DNA from: Paenibacillus etheri
GTDB taxonomy: Bacteria; Bacillota; Bacilli; Paenibacillales; Paenibacillaceae
Reading direction: 5' to 3'
Length of the DNA stretch: 64,000 nucleotides
Assembly: GCF_001012825.1 (NCBI RefSeq)
Contig: NZ_LCZJ02000016.1
Coordinates: forward strand, 147,540-211,539
Below the pieces are notes generated by a model that was not told where the DNA came from, did no database searches, and worked only from the letters and a program-made list of their open reading frames with translations. The stretch's first letter is position 1. Each line of letters opens with the position of its first letter. The translations under genes were made by a program, and so were the position numbers. Below are positions 34,479 to 43,606 of the stretch, piece after piece.

Positions 34479-35012
34479 TTACCGTCCTAAATAGGACGCC
34501 GAAGGCTTTTTTGCTTGAGGGTTCATCACATGATGTTCCGAAGATTTATGATCTTGGAAATGACCCATTTTGCCTATTTTTTTCTTCAGTATAGAAGGAA
34601 GTTCAGCCTTTAGTTTTTGGGCTTCTTCTTTTGTTAGACGTCCCTCGTTGATGGCTTGGTCTAGCCGCTTACTTGCGGATTCACTGAGCTTCTGAATAAA
34701 TTGATCTTCCGTCCAGCCTTTCTTCTCAAGGGCAAGCTCGGAGAGCGTTTTGCCTGCTTTAAGGCTATTGATTAGCTCCGTACGATCCATTTCAAGCAGC
34801 TTAGCGGTTTCGAAAATAATGAAATGTCCGCCCGCTCTGAATTTCCCGTCTTTCCCTGGAGGGGGTCGATGACCTTTTTCCGAAGGTTGAGAATCAGCTG
34901 CAACAGAGGTTACACTCTCAGCTGACGCGCTCTGAGTAGTAGCAAGAGCTGGAGACAGACTGAGGAAAAGAACAGCTGTGATGGTCGCTAATTTTTTGAT
35001 GTTGTTATTCAT
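34479..35012 (-). CDS. Secreted protein with DUF2680-like helical segment
   Basis: A 177-residue exported protein with a Sec signal peptide (about 1-32, ending near ASAES). The mature part has LLEMDRTELINSLKAGKTLS and a second helix pair RLDQAINEGRLTKEEAQKLK, a pattern repeated in small secreted Bacillota proteins of the DUF2680 kind. The C-terminus is rich in His and Lys. No enzyme motif is visible and the role is unknown. Confidence 0.7.
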   Translation of the reverse strand: MNNNIKKLATITAVLFLSLSPALATTQSASAESVTSVAADSQPSEKGHRPPPGKDGKFRAGGHFIIFETAKLLEMDRTELINSLKAGKTLSELALEKKGWTEDQFIQKLSESASKRLDQAINEGRLTKEEAQKLKAELPSILKKKIGKMGHFQDHKSSEHHVMNPQAKKPSASYLGR

Positions 35013-35199
35013 TCACTCACCTCGTATGTTATATGTGATAGGTACTTACTTGAATTAGTATTCCCTGAAAGCTGAAAGAATCATGAGCGAGAGCTTAAAT
35101 GATCTTAAATTCATTAACTCTAGGCTTGGGTAATTAGAAGGATGAGGGATTCGCAGATGTCCATATTGCAGAGTGGGCCTATTTTTAGGAGGGGTATTT

Positions 35200-36246
35200 T
35201 TGGCTTTTGGAGCTCGCATATTTAAAACAGGAATGGCAGTCACGCTTGCCTTGTATTTAGCCGAACTGCTACATTTCCCATCTTCTGTGGGCGCTGCGAT
35301 CGCAGCAATTTTCGCTATGCAGCCATCTATTTATCGCTCTTGGCGTTATTTTCTTGATCAGCTCACGACGACTACAATGGGTGCGGTACTCGCCCTTCTG
35401 GGAGGAATGCTGTTATCCAATAGTCCAATTGCGGTTGGGTTGGTCTGCATTCTTGTCATTATGATTAGTATGAAAATTAACCGAGCGGATACAATTAGCC
35501 TGACACTCGTCACCGTTATAACAGTGATGGAGGCTTCTGGTGAATGGCAGTTCGCGCTGAATCGTTTCTTATTAACATTGACAGGGATTGTTTCTGCATT
35601 TCTAATCAATATTATAGTAGTTCCACCGAAACCACGGAAACAGTACATCAAGCAAATTGAGAACGTCTTTGCCAGCCTATCTTTGCTGCTAAGAACGGCT
35701 GTATCTCATGAGATGAAGGAAAGTGTATTTCGTGATGAAAAACTTGCACTGGAGTCATCCATTAAATCTTTAGCGGATAAGTACGCTTTGTTTGAGGAAG
35801 AGCAGAAACAGCTAAAGAGAGCGAAGTACAGTCAGACCAGACAAATGGTTGTTTATAAGAACCTTCTATCTTCTTTGCAAAAAGGCTTCGATGTTCTTGA
35901 GGCTGTGGACCGGCATTATTTTCAAGCGGATCGAAGTGAAGAGACAGATGCATTGTTTGACAGTCATTTGGAGCAGTTAATCAAATATCATCAACTGATT
36001 TTGCTGAAATTTGAAGATAAACTAAAACCGAACACCAATGAATCAGAACCCTTGGGAGACGAGAATGATGGATTTTTGAATTCAACGATCCTGGGGTATA
36101 ATGCGGAGAAAATAGGTCAACTACGATTGTATGTCGTAGCCGCAGCTATTTACGATTACGGATATCAATTAGAACGACTGGATAAAGTGGCAGATCAGAT
36201 GAATCGTATAGCGACTGAGGAAAAAGAGACGGATCGCGAAGCATAA
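35200..36246 (+). CDS. Aromatic acid exporter family membrane protein (FUSC-like)
   Basis: A 348-residue inner membrane protein. The first 145 residues hold about five helices with GARIFKTGMAVTLALYLAEL and AIFAMQPSIYRSWRYFLDQL, characteristic of the ArAE/FUSC_2 group. The rest is a cytosolic helical domain. It may export small aromatic acids, but this is only the family label. TTG at 35200 is chosen because AGGAGGG lies 5-6 bases upstream; a GTG at 35173 has no such site. Confidence 0.83.
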   Translation: MAFGARIFKTGMAVTLALYLAELLHFPSSVGAAIAAIFAMQPSIYRSWRYFLDQLTTTTMGAVLALLGGMLLSNSPIAVGLVCILVIMISMKINRADTISLTLVTVITVMEASGEWQFALNRFLLTLTGIVSAFLINIIVVPPKPRKQYIKQIENVFASLSLLLRTAVSHEMKESVFRDEKLALESSIKSLADKYALFEEEQKQLKRAKYSQTRQMVVYKNLLSSLQKGFDVLEAVDRHYFQADRSEETDALFDSHLEQLIKYHQLILLKFEDKLKPNTNESEPLGDENDGFLNSTILGYNAEKIGQLRLYVVAAAIYDYGYQLERLDKVADQMNRIATEEKETDREA

Positions 36247-36325
36247 AACATAACCGTGTGATGTGCAACATATAAGCATAAGGATTATGTTCAGGGTGAA
36301 ACTTATACTTCTTATTTTATTAACA

Positions 36326-36350
36326 AATCCGGTCCCAGAGGGGCCGGATT
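36326..36350 (+). terminator. Hairpin between the exporter gene and helD
   Basis: AATCCGGTCCC pairs with GGGCCGGATT around AGAG. There is no T-run on the plus strand, so termination is uncertain. Confidence 0.45.
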
Positions 36351-36408
36351 CATCTATTAAGAGTATCCTCACTTGAAATATCAACCTTCCAAAAGGGGAT
36401 GAAATGTA

Positions 36409-38760
36409 GTGGAGAATCATGAAATTGAATGGAAAGAAGAACAGCAGCGGGTTAACGGAGTGACTAAGCTTTTGTCTGCCCATATCCGGCGTCTATCTGA
36501 GGAGCTCGGACTCCATCGTAGTGATGTGGTGGATATGCGGAAAGACTTCTGGGAAGAGGTAACGGTAAACTTCAGTAGTCCAGATGATTTAGGGGAAACT
36601 TCAACAAGTCTGCGCCAACAATCCCAAATCTTGAACGAACGAGAACGTCATCATTTACAGTCGAGCAAAGCTCTAAAAAAATATAAAAAGCTACTCGTTT
36701 CTCCATACTTTGGGCGTATTGATTTTACAGAAGCACCAAATGGAGAAACGGAAAAGATTTATTTAGGGATTGGATCCTTGATGGAGGATGATGGCACCTT
36801 CTTAATCTATGATTGGCGGGCACCTATATCGAGCTTATATTATGACGGAGCTCCTGGCCCGGCAGCTTATGAAACACCTGGTGGGCTTGTATCCGGCACA
36901 ATGAATCTTAAGCGACAGTTTGTGATTGCTGATGGTGTTATTGAAGTCATGTTTGATACGGGTGTAACGATCGGTGACGAGCTTTTGCAGCAGGTGCTTA
37001 GCCATAGTGCCGATGATCGAATGAAGAGCATTGTAGCTACCATTCAGAAAGAGCAAAATGCGATTATCCGCAACGACAAAAGCCGAATGCTGGTTGTTCA
37101 GGGTGCCGCAGGGAGCGGAAAGACCTCTGCTGCATTGCAGAGGGTAGCTTATCTTTTGTATAAATATCGCGAAGTTCTGCAAGCAGATCAAATGCTATTG
37201 TTCTCGCCGAACCCACTGTTCAATAGCTATGTTTCTACCGTGCTCCCAGAGCTAGGTGAAGAAAATATGCAACAAACCACCTTTCAGATGTATCTAGAGC
37301 ATCGCCTTGGACATGAATTCCAACTGGAGGATGTCTTTAGTCAGACAGAAAGCCTATTGAATGCCCCTGATGGCCCTGAGGTGGATATTCGTAGAGAAGG
37401 TATCGCTTATAAATCATCCGTACCTTTTCTCGATGCGATTCGTCGGTATGCTACTATGCTGGAACATGAGGGCATGCTGTTCAAACCTTTAATGTTTCAA
37501 GGAAGAGCAATAGTCAGTAAAGAAGAAATGGAACGTCATTTCTATGCCTATGATCCAGCCATTAAGCTTGCGAACCGTGTAGATCTGATGACACGTTGGC
37601 TACTTAAGAAAATCGCTGATTTTAGCCATGAGGAAAGAAATGCTTCATGGGTTGAAGATCAAATTGAGCTATTAGACTCCAGTGATTACCATCGAGCATA
37701 TCAGATGTTGCGACGTAAGAAGAAAGCCACGCAAGATAGTTTTGATGATTTTGATACTGAAAAAGAAGTGTTATCCCGTTATGTAGTCAGTCAACGCTTG
37801 AAACCACTGCGCGGGTGGACTAAGCGAGGTCGTTTTGTGGATGTTAAGGGATTGTACAGCATGCTATTCACTGATCGTGAGCTTATGGATCGTTTAAATG
37901 GTGATAACTCTCTGCCGGAAATCTGGCATGAGATCTGTGAGCAGACGCTAAAATCTATCGTGGTGAACGAGTTAGCCTATGAAGATGCCACTCCATTTCT
38001 TTATTTGAAGGAGCTAAGCCAAGGCTTCCGTACCAACACATTGATTCGTCATGTAATTGTGGATGAAGTACAAGACTACTCACCTTTCCAATTAGAGTTC
38101 ATGCGCCGTTTATTTCCAAGGGCTAAAATGACCGTATTGGGTGATCTGAATCAGGCGATCTATGCACAAGGTGAAGTGCTTGGTGATTTGTCTAGTTTGG
38201 TAAGCATTTATGGTGAAGAGAATACAGAAGTGATCTCGCTAACCCGAAGTTATCGCTCCACCTATGAGATTGTGGAGTTTACGCGGGCAATGATTCCTGG
38301 AGGGGAACGAATAGTACCGTTTAATCGACGAGGAGAAGAACCTCAGCTAAGTGTGGTGTCTAGCGAGGATGAGCTTCTGAATGCAGTTGAAACGGATATC
38401 CGGAATTTGCAATCCATGGGGTATCATTATGTGGCTGTCATCTGTAAGACAGCGGAGGAAAGCTCACGAGTTCATGATGAACTACATAGCAGGCTACCGG
38501 TAAGGCTTGTTACGAAGGAAACACCGAATTTTCAAAAGGGAACATTGGTGTTACCTGCTTACTTAGCTAAAGGCGTGGAGTTTGATGCTGTCATCATCTA
38601 CGATGGTTCAGCTGAAAGATATGGCCGAGAAAGTGAGCGTAAATTGTTCTATACTGCTTGCACAAGGGCCATGCACTTGCTGCATATTTTTAGTCTAGGA
38701 GAACCGAACCGATTTCTTCCATCTGTAAAAGCGAAGACCATGATTGCAAATTCGCTGTAA
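36409..38760 (+). CDS. helD: RNA polymerase recycling motor HelD
   Basis: A 783-residue UvrD-like ATPase that enters RNA polymerase and ejects it from DNA and RNA. The N-terminal coiled coil (about 1-90), which reaches the secondary channel, is followed by a DWRAPISSLYYD segment typical of the family. Walker A is GAAGSGKTSAALQRV, the Walker B-like motif is VDEVQDYS, and GDLNQAIY, TRSYRSTYEI and KGVEFDAVIIYD follow as in superfamily 1 helicases. GTG is the start, with AAAAGGGG upstream. A terminator lies just downstream. Confidence 0.9.
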   Translation: MENHEIEWKEEQQRVNGVTKLLSAHIRRLSEELGLHRSDVVDMRKDFWEEVTVNFSSPDDLGETSTSLRQQSQILNERERHHLQSSKALKKYKKLLVSPYFGRIDFTEAPNGETEKIYLGIGSLMEDDGTFLIYDWRAPISSLYYDGAPGPAAYETPGGLVSGTMNLKRQFVIADGVIEVMFDTGVTIGDELLQQVLSHSADDRMKSIVATIQKEQNAIIRNDKSRMLVVQGAAGSGKTSAALQRVAYLLYKYREVLQADQMLLFSPNPLFNSYVSTVLPELGEENMQQTTFQMYLEHRLGHEFQLEDVFSQTESLLNAPDGPEVDIRREGIAYKSSVPFLDAIRRYATMLEHEGMLFKPLMFQGRAIVSKEEMERHFYAYDPAIKLANRVDLMTRWLLKKIADFSHEERNASWVEDQIELLDSSDYHRAYQMLRRKKKATQDSFDDFDTEKEVLSRYVVSQRLKPLRGWTKRGRFVDVKGLYSMLFTDRELMDRLNGDNSLPEIWHEICEQTLKSIVVNELAYEDATPFLYLKELSQGFRTNTLIRHVIVDEVQDYSPFQLEFMRRLFPRAKMTVLGDLNQAIYAQGEVLGDLSSLVSIYGEENTEVISLTRSYRSTYEIVEFTRAMIPGGERIVPFNRRGEEPQLSVVSSEDELLNAVETDIRNLQSMGYHYVAVICKTAEESSRVHDELHSRLPVRLVTKETPNFQKGTLVLPAYLAKGVEFDAVIIYDGSAERYGRESERKLFYTACTRAMHLLHIFSLGEPNRFLPSVKAKTMIANSL

Positions 38761-38782
38761 AGCCCAATCTTTTAGTCTTAAT

Positions 38783-38818
38783 GATCGTCCTTTCGCACTG
38801 GCGGGGGACGGTCTTTTT
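38783..38818 (+). terminator. Terminator after helD
   Basis: GATCGTCC pairs with GGACGGTC (one G-T pair) and TTTTT follows. Confidence 0.75.
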
Positions 38819-38891
38819 GTATGTATGAATAAAGAGTGATGAACAAACCACAATATAGAGAGTCGCAATCAATGACAAAGGTGGTCAGTTC

Positions 38892-40205
38892 ATGAAGGAA
38901 AGAAAATGGGATCTGCTTGCACTGGCATCCATTCCACTTATTATGACCCTCGGTAACTCCATGCTGCTGCCTATTTTGCCGCAGATTTCTAAAGAACTCG
39001 GCATTAGCGCTTTTCAAGTCAGTATGCTGATTACCGTGTATGGATTGATGGCTATCGTGATGATTCCTATTGCAGGGTACCTGTCTGACACTTATGGACG
39101 AAAAAAGGTTATTCTTCCGAGTTTAATCATTGCTGCAATTGGCGGTGTCGTCTGCGTGGTAGCCGCTTGGTTTATGAAGGGGGTTAGCGCTTATTGGGTG
39201 ATCTTAGCGGGACGTCTGTTGCAAGGAATCGGTGCAGCGGGTGCCTTTCCAATTGTGATCCCCTTTATAGGGGATTTGTTCAAGGAAGAAGAGGATGTGA
39301 GCAAAAGTCTGGGCATCATTGAGACCTCTAATACTTTTGGCAAAGTTCTCAGTCCAATACTTGGCGCTTATCTTGGGATCTGGCTTTGGTTTGCTCCATT
39401 TATTGCAATTCCTGTTCTATGTTTAATTTCATTTTTTTTAGTTTTGTTCCTAGTTCGAAAGCCCGAGGCTAAGGATGAACCTGAGAAACAGGGGATTCGG
39501 GAGTTTTTATCTGGAATTGTGAGTGTTTTACGTAAAAAGGGACGTTGGCTGTATGCTATTTTTGCCATAGGCGGCATTTGTATGTTTGTGACCTTTGGCG
39601 TTCAATTCTATTTGTCTGAAATGCTGGAAACTAAATATAAAATGCATGGGGCGATGAAAGGTTTTGTGCTGGCGATACCGCTTGCCCTCTTATGTCTGGC
39701 GTCATATGGAACAGGGAAGATCATCGGCCAGAACAAAACGTTAATGAAATGGCTGGGCTTTGGAGGCATGGTATTACTGACGGTTGCAATGATTTTTGCG
39801 GGCTTCAATAAAGACATTTATTTCTTAGTAGGATTTATGGGCTTAGGCTGCGTTGGAATCGGAATTGTGCTTCCTTGTATGGATGCTTTAATCACGGAGG
39901 GGATTGAGAAGGAGAATAGCGGCACGATAACCTCCCTTTACAGCAGTATGAGGTTTATAGGGGTAGCCTTAGGACCGCCAGTGGTATCGCTCCTGTTAAG
40001 CAGTGGGCACTGGGTCTTGTTTGCATTGATGGCTTCAGTAGGGGCAATTGGTGGTTTGTTGACCTTATTTGCAGTTACGCCAAGCAAGGGTAGCAAGGGA
40101 GATTCTGGTGTGAAAGAACCGGAGCAGGTAAATCCTGGCCTCTTGTCAAAGCGTGTTCGTCAGACTTCTGCCATATCCTTAGATGGAAAAAAGAGCTATC
40201 CTTAA
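38892..40205 (+). CDS. MFS transporter
   Basis: A 437-residue secondary carrier with about twelve membrane segments. The loop between helices 2 and 3 reads GYLSDTYGRKKVILP (motif A), and GRLLQGIGAAGAFPIVIPFIG recalls the motif C region of drug-proton antiporters. The C-terminal 40 residues are a polar tail. AAAGGTGG precedes the ATG. Substrate unknown; a drug or sugar exporter is possible. The 3' end overlaps the terminator stem used by the opposite fsa gene. Confidence 0.87.
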   Translation: MKERKWDLLALASIPLIMTLGNSMLLPILPQISKELGISAFQVSMLITVYGLMAIVMIPIAGYLSDTYGRKKVILPSLIIAAIGGVVCVVAAWFMKGVSAYWVILAGRLLQGIGAAGAFPIVIPFIGDLFKEEEDVSKSLGIIETSNTFGKVLSPILGAYLGIWLWFAPFIAIPVLCLISFFLVLFLVRKPEAKDEPEKQGIREFLSGIVSVLRKKGRWLYAIFAIGGICMFVTFGVQFYLSEMLETKYKMHGAMKGFVLAIPLALLCLASYGTGKIIGQNKTLMKWLGFGGMVLLTVAMIFAGFNKDIYFLVGFMGLGCVGIGIVLPCMDALITEGIEKENSGTITSLYSSMRFIGVALGPPVVSLLLSSGHWVLFALMASVGAIGGLLTLFAVTPSKGSKGDSGVKEPEQVNPGLLSKRVRQTSAISLDGKKSYP

Positions 40206-40237
40206 GCTACGTTGCCGTAGCTTCCGGGATAGCCCTT
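40186..40237 (-). terminator. Terminator of fsa overlapping the MFS stop
   Basis: AGCTATCCTTAAGCTACG pairs with CGTAGCTTCCGGGATAGC; on the minus strand a run of six T follows. The stem includes the stop codon of the MFS gene on the plus strand. Confidence 0.78.
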
Positions 40238-40252
40238 AGATAAAAGACACTC

Positions 40253-40900
40253 TTATGCTTGTGGTACGGATTCCCAATCCTTCAGGAAGCGTTCGATACC
40301 GTTATCTGTCAGCGGATGCTTCCAGAGGGTAGGCAGGAGCGAACCTGGGATGGTAGCAATGTGAGCACCAGCAAGGGCTGCTTGCTCTACATGCGCGATG
40401 TTACGGATGGACGCTGCAATAATTTCGGAAGTCATTCCATAGTTGGTTAGGATGGTCTTTAGATCCTTGATCAGCTTCATTCCGTCAACACCGATATCAT
40501 CCAGACGTCCTACGAAAGGAGAAATGTAAGTTGCGCCTGCTTTTGCAGCCATCAAGCCTTGAGCTGCTGAGAAGACAAGCGTTACGTTAGTTTTGATACC
40601 TTTTTTAGTAAGCTCATAACAAGCTTCCAAGCCATCTTCAGTCATAGGGAGTTTAATGACAACGTTTGGAGCCCACTCAGCAATTTCGTATGCTTCTTTA
40701 AGCATTTCTTCTGCTGTAAGTCCGATTACTTCTGCGCTTACAGGACCTGGAACGATTGCTACGATTTCTTTGATAACATCTTTAAACAATCTTCCTTCTT
40801 TAGCGATGAGCGACGGGTTAGTCGTTACGCCATCTACTAATCCGAGGCGAGTAATACGTTTGATCTCTTCAATATTTCCGGTGTCCAAGAAAAACTTCAT
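40253..40900 (-). CDS. fsa: Transaldolase / fructose-6-phosphate aldolase family protein
   Basis: A 215-residue class I aldolase of the small transaldolase type. [15 protein letters not shown] and [14 protein letters not shown] form the N-terminal strands, and [15 protein letters not shown] contains the Schiff-base Lys. It either transfers dihydroxyacetone between pentose phosphate intermediates or cleaves fructose 6-phosphate; Bacillus YwjH of this size is a transaldolase. AAGGGAGG precedes the ATG at 40900; an upstream GTG-type extension is not supported. A readable promoter lies at 40945-40972. Confidence 0.92.
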   Translation of the reverse strand: MKFFLDTGNIEEIKRITRLGLVDGVTTNPSLIAKEGRLFKDVIKEIVAIVPGPVSAEVIGLTAEEMLKEAYEIAEWAPNVVIKLPMTEDGLEACYELTKKGIKTNVTLVFSAAQGLMAAKAGATYISPFVGRLDDIGVDGMKLIKDLKTILTNYGMTSEIIAASIRNIAHVEQAALAGAHIATIPGSLLPTLWKHPLTDNGIERFLKDWESVPQA

Positions 40901-40944
40901 TTTAAGTTTCCTCCCTTGATTTCCATATGGATTGACAAACAATA

Positions 40945-40972
40945 TTCATATTTTCATTATGAGACATGTCAA
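40945..40972 (-). promoter_or_regulatory. Sigma-A promoter of fsa
   Basis: On the minus strand TTGACA is followed after 16 bases by TATGAA. It lies about 45 bases upstream of the fsa start codon. Confidence 0.55.
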
Positions 40973-40986
40973 ACGAAGTTTCAACT

Positions 40987-41011
40987 GTTATTTTGAATAT
41001 TTCAAAATAAC
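40987..41011. promoter_or_regulatory. 25-bp perfect palindrome in a divergent promoter region
   Basis: GTTATTTTGAA and TTCAAAATAAC are perfect 11-base arms around TAT. It sits 14 bases upstream of the fsa -35 and 125 bases upstream of the divergent hypothetical gene. It is a probable operator with no known regulator. Confidence 0.55.
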
Positions 41012-41135
41012 TTTATAGATTGAATATCGCTCACATATGTTAAAGTGTAGATAATATAGGATTGGTCTATGCAGTTATCCATGATAATATATAATCGGTA
41101 TTGTTATTATGGAGTATTGGGTGGGATGTGATGAG

Positions 41136-41588
41136 ATGTATTCGATATTAGTTATTTTGCTTGTGCTCGTGTTATCAGTTGCCGGATTCTTGGCCTACCA
41201 GAACAGCAAATTGGTATCTAATCAGAAAAAATTAGGAACTATAACACGCAATCCTGCACTAATGTATTCTATCTTTGACCAATCTTGCACTGCTAGTGTG
41301 GAAGATCCAGACGTAATTCCTTTAATGCAATACACTGTTTTTGTGGAATCCGGCGGGCAGGTAGATGTGAATAAGCCTTTAGCAATCATTAATCTATGTA
41401 GAGTTAGCGCGGGTAGAGGAGATTTAGTTCTGGCAGATGTCGAACGTGTTGTACTAGAGCACATTAAATTGATATCCCCCTCGGATGCCTTCGTTGAGCA
41501 TAAGTCTTACTTACATAGGGCTGCTAACCAAGCTGAAAAAGAAATGATCCTAAATTTAGAGGATGTAGTGAAACTACAATATACATAA
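41136..41588 (+). CDS. Hypothetical membrane-anchored protein
   Basis: A 150-residue protein that I do not recognise. An N-terminal hydrophobic helix (about 2-20, YSILVILLVLVLSVAGFLAY) is followed by a soluble domain containing one Cys in FDQSCTAS, another in INLCRVSAGR, and an acidic C-terminus. GGGA lies about 9 bases before the ATG at 41136; a longer frame opens at 41109 without a better site. It is divergent from fsa and a 56-codon frame follows 6 bases later. Confidence 0.65.
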   Translation: MYSILVILLVLVLSVAGFLAYQNSKLVSNQKKLGTITRNPALMYSIFDQSCTASVEDPDVIPLMQYTVFVESGGQVDVNKPLAIINLCRVSAGRGDLVLADVERVVLEHIKLISPSDAFVEHKSYLHRAANQAEKEMILNLEDVVKLQYT

Positions 41589-41594
41589 GGCAGA

Positions 41595-41765
41595 ATGAAG
41601 ATTATTGATTTTTTCGGCTGCAAGAAGGATAATACGAAATTGGATACAAGAAAAGAGGGAAATAGAGTGTCACCCGTAACGGAAGTGAATTTTGAAGTAG
41701 GTGATCCAGATAGTCTCTGTTACGGCAAAATAATGAATGGCAGTGCGTTTCCGGAATCCTCCTGA
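41595..41765 (+). CDS. Candidate small protein downstream of the hypothetical gene
   Basis: A 56-codon frame (MKIIDFFGCKKDNTKLDTRK at its start) opens 6 bases after the preceding stop, with only AAGG as ribosome binding site. It has two Cys, at 9 and 42, and a polar, acidic composition. I do not recognise it. The close spacing fits translational coupling, but there is no independent evidence of expression. Confidence 0.35.
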   Translation: MKIIDFFGCKKDNTKLDTRKEGNRVSPVTEVNFEVGDPDSLCYGKIMNGSAFPESS

Positions 41766-41826
41766 ATAATTGGGGATTTCAAGTTTACTATAGTTTTTTA
41801 TAATAGATATCATGGGGGTATTATTA

Positions 41827-42513
41827 ATGAGTATCAACGTTAAACAACTAGCAGCAGAAAAAGCAGTGGAATACGTAGAAGATGGAATGAAGGTAGGCCT
41901 GGGTACGGGATCAACTGCCTACTGGGCAATCCGTAAGCTTGGTGAACGCGTAAGTGAAGGCTTGAAAATTACCGCAGTAGCTACTTCACGCGCTTCCGAG
42001 GAGCAAGCACGAGAGCTTGGGATTCCACTGGTAGCTTTTGGTGATATTGATAGTCTGGACCTGACCATTGACGGTGCGGACGAGCTAGACAGCAGTCTGC
42101 AGCTGATTAAAGGTGGCGGAGGCGCTTTGCTTCGTGAGAAGATTGTAGCTAGTAATAGTACTCGAATGATTGTGATTGCTGATGAAGGTAAAGTTGTAAG
42201 CACGCTAGGCAAATTCCCGCTGCCGGTGGAAATCGTTCCTTTCGCGTGGGAATGGACTGTGGCAGAGCTTGCCAAACTGGGTTGCCAACCCGAATTGCGT
42301 CGCAGCGGAGAAGAGTTGTACAGGACGGATAATGGCAATTACATTGCGGACTGCCGATTTGAAGCGATAGAAGCTGCGCCGAAGCTTGCGCTGACCATCC
42401 AAAACATCCCGGGTGTTGTAGATCATGGCCTATTTATTGGAATTGCAGCGATGGCGATCGTAGGTAAACTTGATGGAAGTATCGAAATTATTGAAGCCCA
42501 GCCTAAGAATTGA
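41827..42513 (+). CDS. rpiA: Ribose-5-phosphate isomerase A
   Basis: A 228-residue cytosolic pentose phosphate enzyme that interconverts ribose 5-phosphate and ribulose 5-phosphate. GLGTGSTAYWAI binds the phosphate, DLTIDGADELD supplies acidic catalytic residues, KGGGGALLREKIVA includes the active-site Glu and Lys, and ADEGKVV follows. GGGGG precedes the ATG at 41827 and favours it over the start at 41812. Its stop overlaps the TTG start of the VanZ-like gene, forming an operon with the GNAT gene. Confidence 0.96.
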   Translation: MSINVKQLAAEKAVEYVEDGMKVGLGTGSTAYWAIRKLGERVSEGLKITAVATSRASEEQARELGIPLVAFGDIDSLDLTIDGADELDSSLQLIKGGGGALLREKIVASNSTRMIVIADEGKVVSTLGKFPLPVEIVPFAWEWTVAELAKLGCQPELRRSGEELYRTDNGNYIADCRFEAIEAAPKLALTIQNIPGVVDHGLFIGIAAMAIVGKLDGSIEIIEAQPKN

Positions 42514-42989
42514 TTAACCGCAGACATAAAGAAACTTACCGTTCATGGCCGCTAAAAGGATTGACACAGGTAGTGCTAACTCTGTATAGTGCTACTGTTG
42601 TCTATTGGATGTTTATTGGGTTTGGACGTGAAGTACATACCGGAGGTCCTCTTCAGTATAATCTGGTTCCATTTCGCACGGTGTCACTTTATTTCAACTT
42701 GGATAACGGTTTATCACTTATCAATCGACTAGTAAATCTGCTAGGAAATGTTGTAGTTTTTATTCCATTTGGTTTTCTTTCGCCATTAGTGAAGACATGT
42801 CCGATTTCTTGTCTTAGGATCTCGCTATATGCTGTCCCTTGCATACTGCTTTTGGAGTGCTTGCAAATGCTGCTGCATGTGGGAAGCTTCGATATTGATG
42901 ATTTACTATTAAACATGCTGGGTGTATGGACAGGCTACGGATTGTTTCGAGTGATTAGCTTTAGAAGTAACAAAGAAGGAGAAATGTGA
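42510..42989 (+). CDS. VanZ-like membrane protein
   Basis: A 159-residue membrane protein with about four helices and the VanZ pattern: YNLVPFRTVSLYFN, NLLGNVVVFIPFGFLSP, ECLQMLLHVGSFDIDDLLLN and a closing helix with GVWTGYGLF. VanZ of enterococci gives low-level teicoplanin resistance; chromosomal relatives have no proven role. The TTG start overlaps the rpiA stop, so its translation is probably coupled; its own ribosome binding site is weak. Confidence 0.85.
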   Translation: MINRRHKETYRSWPLKGLTQVVLTLYSATVVYWMFIGFGREVHTGGPLQYNLVPFRTVSLYFNLDNGLSLINRLVNLLGNVVVFIPFGFLSPLVKTCPISCLRISLYAVPCILLLECLQMLLHVGSFDIDDLLLNMLGVWTGYGLFRVISFRSNKEGEM

Positions 42990-42992
42990 AGA

Positions 42993-43433
42993 ATGTTGAT
43001 TGATCTTAAACCCCTCATTGGTACATCTGAGGTGAATGAGCTGTTGACCTATGCGGTCATTGATGATCCGAATGCCCTACAGCAGACTTCGTCTGAGTAT
43101 AGTGAACAAGCCGGACTTAAGTTATATGGCTGGGAAGAGGAAGAATTACTGCTTGGTCTTGTGGGCTTTGAAGAAACAGAAGATGGCTCTTTGGATATTC
43201 GACATATTGCTGTATTGCCAGAGAACAGAGGAAAAGGTTATGCACGGGGGATGATTCTGGAGCTGCTTACTACGCGTCAGCCACGTTATCTGGTAGCTGA
43301 AACCGAAGGTGAGATCGCTGCGGATTTCTACCGTAGTCTTGGGTTCATGGTGTACAGCATTGGCGAAAATGCAGCAGGCATTGAAACGCTGAGATGTGTC
43401 TATGAAGTGGAAGAGATTGAGGATGAGGAATAA
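42993..43433 (+). CDS. GNAT-family N-acetyltransferase
   Basis: A 146-residue acetyltransferase. The acetyl-CoA loop is IRHIAVLPENRGKGYARGMI (Q/RxxGxG/A), and the late segment ETEGEIAADFYRSLGFMVYS is the typical motif B. It starts just after the VanZ-like gene with GAAGGAG about 10 bases upstream, and ends the rpiA operon ahead of a strong terminator. The acceptor substrate is unknown. Confidence 0.87.
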   Translation: MLIDLKPLIGTSEVNELLTYAVIDDPNALQQTSSEYSEQAGLKLYGWEEEELLLGLVGFEETEDGSLDIRHIAVLPENRGKGYARGMILELLTTRQPRYLVAETEGEIAADFYRSLGFMVYSIGENAAGIETLRCVYEVEEIEDEE

Positions 43434-43457
43434 ACAGTTTTTAGAAGACATACAATG

Positions 43458-43490
43458 GCAGGTCGAGATGAAATCTCGGCCTGTTTTTTT
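43458..43490 (+). terminator. Terminator of the rpiA operon
   Basis: CAGGTCGAGAT pairs with ATCTCGGCCTG around GAA, followed by seven T. Confidence 0.85.
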
Positions 43491-43527
43491 GTTGACCGCA
43501 CTATAAATTGTTCAGCAGGCTTGTAAG

Positions 43528-43556
43528 TTGACTTTTGAAATAAATGGGATTATAGT
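43528..43556 (+). promoter_or_regulatory. Sigma-A promoter of the marR-mmpL operon
   Basis: TTGACT at 43528-43533 and TATAGT at 43551-43556 are separated by 17 bases. The start of transcription would fall near 43563, next to the dyads at 43554-43581. Confidence 0.75.
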
Positions 43557-43581
43557 TTGACAATGAAACTGTTCTACAGTT
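43554..43581. promoter_or_regulatory. Probable MarR operator, two overlapping dyads
   Basis: AACTGTTCTACAGTT (43567-43581) is perfectly symmetric, and AGTTT-N7-AAACT (43554-43570) overlaps it, with centres 12 bases apart. They cover the -10 and start site of the marR gene, which fits autorepression. Confidence 0.6.
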
Positions 43582-43606
43582 GAACTATATTTGGAGGTAG
43601 GAAGCT

